Shown here in pieces: positions 1 to 6,101 of a stretch of 7,441 nucleotides of DNA; position 1 is the stretch's first letter, and each line of letters opens with the position of its first letter. The position numbers were made by a program, and so were the translations under genes. Under the pieces are notes generated by a model. It did not search any database and was not told the DNA's origin. It saw only the letters and a list, made by a program, of their open reading frames with translations. The DNA lies in assembly GCA_017998735.1 (NCBI GenBank), contig JAGOCN010000077.1, positions 1 to 7,441 on the forward strand, read 5' to 3'. This stretch comes from Giesbergeria sp. (GTDB lineage: Bacteria; Pseudomonadota; Gammaproteobacteria; Burkholderiales; Burkholderiaceae_C).

Positions 1-967
1 CGAATCCAGCCATTGCCCTCCAAAGCAGTCAGAAACTGCGGCATTTCTTCCGGCACCGCCAGCCAGGCGTTGATGGTGCGCCCGGCCACGCGGCAATAGT
101 CGGAATGCACACCGGCGCCGGCCCCCGGCCTTGGCACGAAAGATGCGCAGCATTTCGGCCTTAATGTCAAAACCGGCAATCACCTGCGTGGTGCTTGCGC
201 CGGCATCGGCCAGCAATGCACCGGAGCGCACACGCTGCCAGAAGCTGTCGGCCGCGGCGGCACCGCCATGGAGCGGCGCCAGGCCGGCCACGGCGTCGCA
301 GGCCATGCGGGCGTGGCCGCTGCTGCGGTTGTCCACCGTCACATGCAATGTGAAGTAACAGGGGTCGATGCCCAGTTCGTCGAGTTCATAGGCCGTGATC
401 AGCAGGTGCAGGGGCAGCTGCTCATAGGCCAGGTTACAGGGTGACGTGGTTTTTGCCGGGCTGGCCGTCGCCCAGCTCTTCCACATAGGTGCGCACCAGT
501 GGCTGCAGGCGCGGGTTGTCGGCATGGGCCACCAGGCCGTACAGCCAGCTGCCGTCCACCACCTTGGTGGGCGCCACCGACTGCAGAAAATGCAGCGCAT
601 GCGCCCGGTTGGAAAAGTAGCGCCGCGCCGCGCCCGTGCGGCGCGCCTGCAGGTACTCGGTGTACTGCGCTGCGGCCTTGTCGCTTTGCGCATGCATCCA
701 GGCAGACAGGCCCTCGGGCGACTCGGGCAGATCGCAGGGCTGGGCCGCGCAGTCCAGCAGCAGGCGCTGCACAAATTGGGCGCCGCGCTGGCGTGCTTCG
801 CCTGTGGGCTGCGGCACCGCCAGCTGCTGGTACAGCGGGCGGTGCCCCTGCCAGCCTTTGTGCGCCGGGGCAGGGTGGGGCGGTTGTGCAGTTGCCCTGG
901 CCTTGGCAGGGGCAGAAATCGTTGAAGCGCTGGAGGCGAGAGGAAAGACGGATTGGGTGGATCGCAT
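1..967 (-). pseudogene. Broken iron-containing redox enzyme (heme-oxygenase-like fold), partial at window edge
   Basis: Three consecutive stretches in three different frames read as one protein of the heme-oxygenase-like iron enzyme family (Haem_oxygenas_2 / HDO type), usually oxidases or oxygenases. Stretch 1 (967 to 434, 177 codons) ends with VEELGDG...KNHVTL, where E163/E164 and H174 fit the first metal-ligand pair, then meets a TAA. Stretch 2 (435 to about 127) resumes at NLAYEQLPLHLLITAYEL and carries FTLHVTVDN...GHA, an H-x3-D-x5-H pattern expected for the second ligand set. Stretch 3 (about 125 to 1) begins near GVHSDYCRV and runs off the window. From family memory the 434-436 junction lacks roughly 40 residues, so it is a deletion as well as a frame change. 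The second junction is a C5 run (122-126) with one base too many. The ATG at 967 is the only plausible start and lacks a clear Shine-Dalgarno. The substrate is unknown. I am confident of the break, less so of the subfamily. Confidence 0.8.
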
Positions 968-1121
968 GGAAGGTTCAAGCCCATGAAGAAGATGGTTTCA
1001 TGGTGCTTTTTTGCGCTTTGGCGCGCCAGTGCAGGGGGGCTTGAACTGCGGTCGGCGTGCTCCTACGCAACCCGGCCATGGCAAGGTGTGCGGCAGCAAA
1101 AAACACCAGATCGCCTTGCGG
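968..1121. other. Gap between ATP-grasp and redox-enzyme genes, with inverted repeats
   Basis: This 154-base gap holds no gene. It contains a perfect 10-base inverted repeat (GTTCAAGCCC at 973-982 and GGGCTTGAAC at 1037-1046), a shorter nested pair (CCATGAA at 981-987 and TTCATGG at 997-1003), and a 10-base palindrome TGGCGCGCCA at 1019-1028. No convincing -35/-10 pair or U-tract terminator is visible on the leftward strand. The gap is long enough that the downstream gene may have its own promoter. Confidence 0.5.
973..1046. repeat. Inverted repeat, 10-base arms around a 54-base spacer, with nested 7-base pair
   Basis: The outer arms GTTCAAGCCC (973-982) and GGGCTTGAAC (1037-1046) are exact reverse complements. 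Inside lies CCATGAA (981-987) with TTCATGG (997-1003) and a 9-base spacer. The left outer arm begins 6 bases upstream of the redox-enzyme ATG, so in the leftward transcript the structure could cover the start region. An operator or leader hairpin is inference only. Confidence 0.45.
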
Positions 1122-2491
1122 TCAGGGGCCAAGCCAGCCCCAGGCGCGCAGCTGCGCCAGTTCGCCGCCCACCAGCCGTGCGCCGATGTCGGTGCGGTAG
1201 CGGAGGTTGGGCACCAGCACGCGGCGCGCCACGGCCAGGGCGGCGCGGTTGGCTGCCGCCACGCTGCGCCCGGTGCCGGTGGCCACGCCCAGGTAGCCCG
1301 TGGCGCCGCTGGTCACCAGCTGGCCGTTGATGCTTTCCACTTCGGCAAAGGCCAGGGCGTCCCGCGCGTTGCCGTCCAGTGCCGGCTGCACGAATATCGG
1401 CAATCCGCGCGAGAGTTCTGCACAGCCCTGGCGGTATGGAAAAGGCGGCACCGTCAGCACCACGCCGGCGGCAAAACCGGCGCGCGTGCCAAAGTTGCTG
1501 CCCGGTCCCTGGCGCAGCAGGCGGCGCAGCACCGTGTCCCAGGGGTCGGTGTGCAGCGCCGCGCAGATGGCAAAGCCGGGGTAGCCAAAGCGGCTGGTGA
1601 ATTCCAGCGGCCACAGCCCGTCGGCATTGGCCATCAGGTTGACATTGATGTAGCCGCAGTAGCCGCCCTCGCGCAGCAGCGGCACCAGCGGCGCCAGCAC
1701 GGCGCGAAACAGCGGCCTGCTGCCCCGGTAGCTGACGATGGTGCCCATTTCGCCGGTCAGCTCACCCAGGTCGCCGGGAAAGAAGCGCTTGTGTTCAAAG
1801 TCCATACACACCGGGCCCAGAAATTCCTGCCCGTTGAAGTAGCCGCCCACGCCCACTTCCACGCCCTGCACAAATTCCATCAGCACAAAGTCCACGGGCT
1901 CCTGCTGCTGTCCCTGCTGTGCTTTCTGTGGGGTTGAAAGGTTAACGGCAGCTGCGCACTGCGCCGGTGTTCGGCCCGCAGCAGTGCCGCCACATCGCGG
2001 CCGTCCGCCGCCTGGCCGATGTAGTTGCGCGTGCGCGGGCTGTTGGCGCCGTTGAACTTGAGCACCCAGCGGCGCTGCTGGCGCTCGATGAAGTCGGCGC
2101 CCGCCGCGCAGTCGGTGAAATGCGCACAGCGCGCCACCTGCAGGCCCGCCTGCTGCAGCACCTGCTGGCCAAAGCTGCGGTCGGCCTCCAGCCGGTCACC
2201 CAGGGCGCTGCCGCCCACCACGTTGAAGCCATCGGCGCGCAGGGCGTCCTGCACTTCGCCCCACACGGCGGACTCGAACAGCACCACGCCGTCGCTGCCG
2301 GCGGCGCGCACCCAGTCAAGTTCACTGCGCCAGTCGGGTGTGCGCGGAAGCAGGCCGGCAAACACGCCATGGAATTCGGGGTCGGCCACAAACACCCGCA
2401 CCGCATGGCCGCGCTGCGCCAGCGACAGGTACATGGCAGCAAGGTCGTTGCATTCGCCAATGCCCAGAATGCGCAGCGGGCGGGGGTTCAT
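1122..2491 (-). pseudogene. ATP-grasp ligase (PurD-like), disrupted by one frameshift
   Basis: Two adjacent frames make one protein of about 450 residues. The first part (2491 to about 1940) starts MNPRPLRILGIGECNDL, a Rossmann-like N-terminal domain, followed by GSALGDRLEADRSF (residues 94-107) and the ATP-grasp beta-strand VLKFNG (143-148, putative ATP-contacting K145). In that frame translation ends at a stop at 1880 after about 20 non-family-like residues. The second part, open across the same stretch, becomes recognisable at VDFVLMEFVQGVEVGVGGYF (from 1895) and continues through INVNLMAN and WPLEFTSRFGYPG to the TGA at 1122. ATP-grasp enzymes form acyl-phosphate intermediates and join a carboxylate to an amine or thiol; the substrate here cannot be read. 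GGAG lies about 10 bases before the ATG. The frame change lies within about 1895-1945, beside a CTG-rich stretch, and equals loss of one base or gain of two. The start is 50 bases after the methyltransferase stop, suggesting one operon. Confidence 0.8.
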
Positions 2492-2541
2492 TGGGGCGGA
2501 CTCCGTGCTGCTGCTGCTTGCAATTGCGATTGCGCTGCGGC

Positions 2542-3594
2542 TCAGGCGTGCGGCCTGTGCACCACCAGCGCCACGGCGGCAATGCGCTCGGCCCCGGCAG
2601 CGGCATAAAAGGGCAGCTCCAGCTCTTCGCCAAACACATCGGGGTCCAGTTCGCCGTAGTGCATGGGCCAGTTGCCGTCGCCATGCGCTGCCACCACGGC
2701 CTGCAGCGCGGCGCCCAGTGCGTCGTGCCCGTCCACGATGACCGAGCCGGTGTAGAGCACCAGCCGCCCGCCGGGGGCCAGGTGCGCCAGCGATTCGCGG
2801 GCAATGCGCTCGGACAGGGCGCCGCCCAGCGCACCGCCGCCGTGGCGGTAGGTGCGCTCGGCGCCATCGACCAGGTACGGCGGGTTGGACACCACCAGGT
2901 CAAACAGGCCGTCCACCTGGGCAAACAGGTCGCTTTGCACGCAGCGCACCAGTGTCTGCATCTGTGCGGTGGACTGCGCCAGTGCTGCATTGACTTCGGC
3001 AAAGGCCAGCGCACGCGGGTTGATGTCGGCCAGCACCAGTTCGGACACTGCCGTGCCCGTTCCGCCCGCCGCGCCCGCCGCCACCAGACCGCCGGCACCG
3101 CCGCCGCAGCCCATGTCGAGCACGCGCGCACCGGGCGGCAGCGGAATGCGCGCCAGTTCGCGCTCGATCAGCGCCGCAAAGCGGTAGGTGTCGGGGCCAA
3201 AAAACACGGTGTCGGCCGTGTCGGTGGGAAAGGCCGAATGCGCCAGCAGCAGCGGCCCCAGCGTGGCAAAGCGCACCGTGCTGCGCCAGTGCCTGGCGGG
3301 GGTGCGCTGCAGCACTCCTGCTTCATGCAGTGCATACGCCAGTGAAGGTGGCACAAGCGCTGCGCTTTTGTTTTCTTCTGTGCCGGTTTCTGTGTCTGTA
3401 AAAAGCGCATCAGCCCCGGGCAGGTTCCAGCCAAAAAGGCCGCGCAGGTCCTGCGCCAGCGCTTCGGGGCGGCGGGCCAGCACCCGCGCATGGGTGGCCG
3501 GCGTGGGCGTGGTGAAACGGTAACCACCGCTCTGCAGCCAGCGGCCCAGGTCCAGCAGGGATGAAGAAGAAAAAAGCAGGTCGGCAGACGGCAT
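2542..3594 (-). CDS. Class I SAM-dependent methyltransferase (NPPY type)
   Basis: This predicted cytosolic methyltransferase has 350 residues if started at the ATG at 3594. An N-terminal helical domain (about 1-150, with LFSSSSLLDLGRWLQSGGYRF near the start) precedes the Rossmann catalytic domain: SAM-binding motif I VLDMGCGGG (158-166), acidic motif II LADIN (D190 probably binds the ribose), SDLF (221-224), and the NPPY tetrapeptide (237-240) followed by a conserved-looking YRHGGGALGG. NPPY is typical of enzymes methylating exocyclic or amide nitrogens (HemK/RsmC/adenine MTases); the long N-terminal domain resembles the RsmC/PrmC architecture, but the target is unknown. Other in-frame ATGs lie at 3618, 3639 and 3699. 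I prefer 3594 because homologues, as I recall them, begin near the DLLFS segment and the extra 35 residues look non-coding; no start has a good Shine-Dalgarno. It is the only intact gene of the three-gene leftward group. Confidence 0.85.
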   Translation of the reverse strand: MPSADLLFSSSSLLDLGRWLQSGGYRFTTPTPATHARVLARRPEALAQDLRGLFGWNLPGADALFTDTETGTEENKSAALVPPSLAYALHEAGVLQRTPARHWRSTVRFATLGPLLLAHSAFPTDTADTVFFGPDTYRFAALIERELARIPLPPGARVLDMGCGGGAGGLVAAGAAGGTGTAVSELVLADINPRALAFAEVNAALAQSTAQMQTLVRCVQSDLFAQVDGLFDLVVSNPPYLVDGAERTYRHGGGALGGALSERIARESLAHLAPGGRLVLYTGSVIVDGHDALGAALQAVVAAHGDGNWPMHYGELDPDVFGEELELPFYAAAGAERIAAVALVVHRPHA

Positions 3595-3828
3595 GGCAGG
3601 CCCGTTGAAACAGGGCATCTTCGGCCTGCAGTGCGGCATTGCTTTGTCGGCAGAAGGGGGCAGGCGGTGTGGGAAGTCTCCTGTCGGGTGAATGTGCATG
3701 GGCAGGAACTGGGCAGGCAGGCGCGGATGGCTGCTTTTGGGGCTGCGCTGAGGGGTGGATGCTGCGGTTGCGCAACTGCTTCACCGCTCCAGCTGCTTGG
3801 GCTTCTCTGGTTGTTTACAGCCATCCCC

Positions 3829-3848
3829 GGCCAGTTGTCTGACTGGCC
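3829..3848. repeat. Perfect inverted repeat GGCCAGT-6-ACTGGCC
   Basis: Arms 3829-3835 and 3842-3848 are exact reverse complements around a 6-base loop, a stable GC-rich hairpin in RNA. No U-tract follows on either strand, so an intrinsic terminator is unlikely. It lies in the presumed leader of the methyltransferase mRNA and could be an operator or leader structure. Confidence 0.45.
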
Positions 3849-3853
3849 CCACA

Positions 3854-3884
3854 GGGAACCGGCAGCGCACTTTTTTCAGTTCCC
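3854..3884. repeat. Inverted repeat GGGAAC-19-GTTCCC
   Basis: Arms 3854-3859 and 3879-3884 are exact reverse complements with a 19-base spacer containing a T6 run (3871-3876 on the plus strand). It lies 5 bases from the neighbouring GGCCAGT hairpin. With only six-base arms and a long loop it may be a chance pairing. Confidence 0.3.
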
Positions 3885-3892
3885 GATTTTCC

Positions 3893-3955
3893 TGTCAAAA
3901 GTGCCTCCAGCGCATGTGCAGCCTGCGCCAGCAGCTCCTGTTTCAATAGCAAAAT
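3893..3955 (-). repeat. Intergenic repeat of the Comamonadaceae AGGAGCTGCTGGCGC type
   Basis: Read on the minus strand the element runs TTTTGCTATTGAAAC, AGGAGCTGCTGGCGCA, a short loop, TGCGCTGGAGGC, then ACTTTTGACA. The core pairs CTGGCGCA with TGCGCTGG (8 pairs, two of them G-T wobbles) around the loop GGCTGCACA. I recall many near-identical elements, including the AGGAGCTGCTGGCGC and GCGCTGGAGGC blocks, between genes in Acidovorax, Polaromonas and relatives. It begins 14 bases after the hslR stop, so it could act as an mRNA 3'-end structure. Membership rests on memory; the stem is visible directly. Confidence 0.55.
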
Positions 3956-3968
3956 GTAAGGCCTGGCT

Positions 3969-4397
3969 TCAGCCCTTGTCGTCGATGGAAGCGCTCCAGC
4001 GCGTGCCCCAGTCGCGGGCGCGTTCGATGTCGCGGCGGTTGCGTTTGGTGGGGCGGCCTTGCGCCAGGGTGTCGGCCGGTTCGGGCGCCAGGCGGCGTTG
4101 CTCGGTGGCCTGTTCGCGGGCGCGCAGGCTCTCGGCGGTTTCCTCGTACAGCAGCTGCGCCGCAGACGCCGGGCCGCGCATCGGGCTCAGGCCGCGCACC
4201 ACCACGGTGCGCGGCATCTGGCCCTGGCGCAGCACCACGGTGTCGCCGGTGTGCACATCGCGTGCCGCCTTGGCGACGATGCCATTGACGGTCACGCGGC
4301 CCTTGGCAAGGTCTTCGGCCGCCAGGCTGCGGGTCTTGAAAAAACGCGCGCACCACAGCCACTTGTCGATGCGCATGGTCTCTGGGAAATGGTTCAT
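3969..4397 (-). CDS. hslR: S4-domain RNA-binding protein, Hsp15/HslR family
   Basis: A 142-residue basic protein. The S4 RNA-binding domain occupies residues 8-70, opening with MRIDKWLWCARFFKTRSLA and ending its first half with GRVTVNGIVAK, the typical alpha-L pattern. The C-terminal tail carries GRPTKRNRRDIER (114-126), the basic signature of the Hsp15 family. In E. coli Hsp15 (133 residues) binds free 50S subunits that carry nascent peptidyl-tRNA and helps recycle stalled ribosomes; the same role is inferred here from family membership. The start is either the ATG at 4397 or the one at 4376 (residue 8, which has AGAG just upstream); neither has a strong Shine-Dalgarno, and family members vary in the few residues before the S4 domain. 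It follows tctE after 72 bases on the same strand, probably an unrelated transcription unit. Confidence 0.87.
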   Translation of the reverse strand: MNHFPETMRIDKWLWCARFFKTRSLAAEDLAKGRVTVNGIVAKAARDVHTGDTVVLRQGQMPRTVVVRGLSPMRGPASAAQLLYEETAESLRAREQATEQRRLAPEPADTLAQGRPTKRNRRDIERARDWGTRWSASIDDKG

Positions 4398-4455
4398 GGC
4401 GTTTATTTTGCCGCGCCTGCAGTGGCCGTGCAGTGCCGTGGCCGCAAAGTTGACA

Positions 4456-4483
4456 GGGCGCCCGGCGGCTCAGGCGCCCGGCG
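4456..4483. repeat. GC-rich direct and inverted repeat spanning the tctE stop codon
   Basis: GGCGCCCGGCG occurs at 4457-4467 and again at 4473-4483, a 16-base period. The same bases form an inverted repeat, GGGCGCC (4456-4462) with GGCGCCC (4473-4479), whose 10-base loop contains the tctE stop codon. In the leftward mRNA this is a stable hairpin at the 3' end of tctE. No clear U-tract follows, so it is at best a weak terminator or an mRNA-end stabiliser. Confidence 0.4.
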
Positions 4484-6101
4484 TTTGCATGGCCGCCGGG
4501 TGCGCCAGCGGCAGCTGCACCCGGGCGTCCAGCCCGGCCACCGCGCTGCCTGGGCCGCCCTGGTGCCGGTTGACCAGCGCAATGCGCCCGCCCAGCGCCT
4601 GCACGATGTCGTGGCAGATCGCCAGCCCCAGCCCGGAGCCGCTGCGCACATTGCCGGCAGAAAACGGCAGGAACAGGCGCGTGGCCAGTTCTGCGTCAAT
4701 GCCCGGCCCCTGGTCGGACACGGTCAGCTGCACGCTTGCGCCGCCGTCCATGCCTGTGCTGGTGCCTGTGCCTGTGCTGCCCGTGCCGCCTGTGTCCGCC
4801 GGTGCCATGCGCAAGTCCACGCCCAGCACGCTGCCTGGCGGCGCATGGCACACCGCGTTGTGCAGCAGGTTGCGCGCCAGTTCGCGCAGCATCCAGTCGT
4901 GTGCGCGCACCGGCGCTGGCTGCGTGGCAATGCCGAAATCGAGGTCGCGCTGGGCCACCAGGGGCGACAGCTCCAGCGCCACTTCGCGCAGCACCGTGTC
5001 CAGGCGCGTGACGGGCGGCGGTGCCTGCTGGCGCAGCTGCTCGACCTTGGCCAGCGCCAGCATCTGGTTGGCCAGCTGCGTGGCGCGGTCCACGGTGCTT
5101 TCGATTTCTGCCAGTGCCTGCTGCGCCGGCACGTCGCCGCGCCGTGCCGACTGCACCTGCGTCTTGAGCACTGCCAGCGGCGTGCGCAGCTGGTGCGCGG
5201 CGTCGCGCACAAAGCGCTTCTGGTGGCGCAGCAGGTGCGCCAGGCGCTGCATGACCTGGTTGGTGGCGTCCACCAGCGGCTGCAGTTCGCGCGGCGCCGA
5301 GTCCTGCGGCAGCGGGCCCAGGTCGCCCACCACCCGCGCCTGCAGCGCACTGCTGAGCGCACGCACCGGGCGCGTGGCGCGCTGCACCACCAGCAGCACC
5401 GTCAGCGCCACCACCAGCACCAGCGCGGCCTGGCGCAGCAGCGTGTTCCACAGAATCTGCCAGGCCAGCGCTTCGCGCAGCTCCAGCGTTTCGGCCACCT
5501 GCACCACCGCCATGGCGCGGCCCTGGGCGCTGGCCACCGGCTGCAACAGCACTGCCACGCGCACCGGCCGGCCCTCGAAGCGGTCAAAGTAAAAATCCAC
5601 CAGCGCCGCATACGGCGGCCGCTCGGGAATGCGCCCGCGCCACACCGGCAGATCGGCATAGCCCGACACCAGCGCGCCCTGCAGGGTGGAGACGCGGTAA
5701 ACCATGTGGCTCTGGTTGTCGGCCTCAAACGCCTCCAGCGCCGAATACGGCACAGCGGCGTGCAATGTGGCGTCCGCGTCGTGGCCGCGCACATCGAGCT
5801 GCTCGCCAATGCTTTTGGCCGATGCCAGCAGCGTGCGGTCGTAGGCGGTGTGCAGCGAAGCGAGCGTCTGGCGGTACAGGCTCCAGGTGTTGAAGCCGAT
5901 GAACAGCACCACCGGCAGCAAAATGCCCAGCAGCAGCTGGCCGCGCAGCGACCGGGGCGCCCACCGGTCCAGACCGGGCCTGCGCGGTGCGCTTGCTGCA
6001 GGGACTGCAGGGGCCGGCGCTGCTACCGGGCCGGCAGGTGCGCCGGGCATGCCGGAAGCACCTGAAGCGACCGGAGCGTCGAAAGCGTCGGGTGAAGTCA
6101 T
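4470..6101 (-). CDS. tctE: Sensor histidine kinase TctE (tricarboxylate two-component system)
   Basis: A 543-residue inner-membrane sensor kinase. Order: Ala/Pro-rich cytoplasmic N-terminus (1-50), first membrane segment (about 53-75), periplasmic sensor region of the 2CSK_N type (about 76-221), second membrane segment (about 222-241), HAMP-like linker, dimerisation domain with phospho-acceptor H303 in DAAHQLRTP, and ATPase domain with N box (N411, N415), G1 DQGPG (463-467), F box LFLPF (476-480) and G2 GSGLGL (488-493). All catalytic boxes are present, so it should be active. It should autophosphorylate in response to an external tri- or dicarboxylate and pass the phosphate to TctD. Its ATG overlaps the tctD stop as ATGA, implying translational coupling and fixing the start despite the unusual N-terminal tail. 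Between the N and G1 boxes lies a Gly/Thr/Ser-rich insert (437-450) encoded by imperfect repeats. The signal sensed is inferred from context. Confidence 0.92.
   Translation of the reverse strand: MTSPDAFDAPVASGASGMPGAPAGPVAAPAPAVPAASAPRRPGLDRWAPRSLRGQLLLGILLPVVLFIGFNTWSLYRQTLASLHTAYDRTLLASAKSIGEQLDVRGHDADATLHAAVPYSALEAFEADNQSHMVYRVSTLQGALVSGYADLPVWRGRIPERPPYAALVDFYFDRFEGRPVRVAVLLQPVASAQGRAMAVVQVAETLELREALAWQILWNTLLRQAALVLVVALTVLLVVQRATRPVRALSSALQARVVGDLGPLPQDSAPRELQPLVDATNQVMQRLAHLLRHQKRFVRDAAHQLRTPLAVLKTQVQSARRGDVPAQQALAEIESTVDRATQLANQMLALAKVEQLRQQAPPPVTRLDTVLREVALELSPLVAQRDLDFGIATQPAPVRAHDWMLRELARNLLHNAVCHAPPGSVLGVDLRMAPADTGGTGSTGTGTSTGMDGGASVQLTVSDQGPGIDAELATRLFLPFSAGNVRSGSGLGLAICHDIVQALGGRIALVNRHQGGPGSAVAGLDARVQLPLAHPAAMQTPGA
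4752..4793 (-). repeat. Imperfect ACAGGC/AGC tandem repeat inside tctE
   Basis: This in-frame run of ACA-GGC and AGC-ACA-GGC units encodes residues 437-450 of TctE, alternating T, G and S. It is low-complexity DNA within a loop of the ATPase domain where length change is tolerable. Unit length is a multiple of three, so slippage would alter linker length without breaking the frame. Confidence 0.6.

Larger units (their letters stand above)
3595..3968. other. 374-base gap between hslR and the methyltransferase gene
   Basis: I see no credible gene here on either strand. In leftward reading order it holds, just after the hslR stop, a Comamonadaceae-type intergenic repeat (3955-3893), then two hairpin-capable inverted repeats (3884-3854 and 3848-3829), then a possible alternative 5' end of the methyltransferase (ATGs at 3699, 3639 and 3618). 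A TTGACA hexamer sits at 3898-3893 on the minus strand, but no -10 hexamer of quality follows at 16-18 bases (only an A-rich stretch), so I do not call a promoter. Confidence 0.5.

Noticed and set aside
975..1001. Eight-codon minus-strand mini-ORF (MKPSSSWA) ending 7 bases before the redox-enzyme ATG
   Set aside because: It has no ribosome site and no run of regulatory codons; it is too short to call a leader peptide.
1019..1028. Palindrome TGGCGCGCCA
   Set aside because: A short self-complementary GC sequence is expected by chance at this composition and nothing nearby gives it a role.
446..1044. Overlapping plus-strand frames opposite the redox-enzyme gene
   Set aside because: There are no motifs, and the minus strand carries family-type ligand motifs.
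1100..1124. Possible terminator after the ATP-grasp gene at the T6 run
   Set aside because: No GC-rich hairpin immediately precedes the T-run; the only pairing (GCAAGG with CCTTGC) has a loop of about 25 bases that contains the T-run itself.
1011..1937. Plus-strand frame of 308 codons opposite the ATP-grasp gene
   Set aside because: It is rich in H, A, Q and R with no motif, and fully overlaps recognisable ATP-grasp coding on the minus strand.
3870..3898. Possible promoter with TTGACA at 3898-3893 on the minus strand
   Set aside because: No acceptable -10 hexamer at 16-18 bases, and the hexamer lies within the edge of the intergenic repeat.
3631..6065. Very long open frames (about 650 residues) on the plus strand opposite tctE and hslR
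   Set aside because: They are antisense shadows caused by high GC content: composition is dominated by A, R, Q, H and C or S and R, no domain is recognisable, and the opposite strand encodes clear kinase and S4 proteins.
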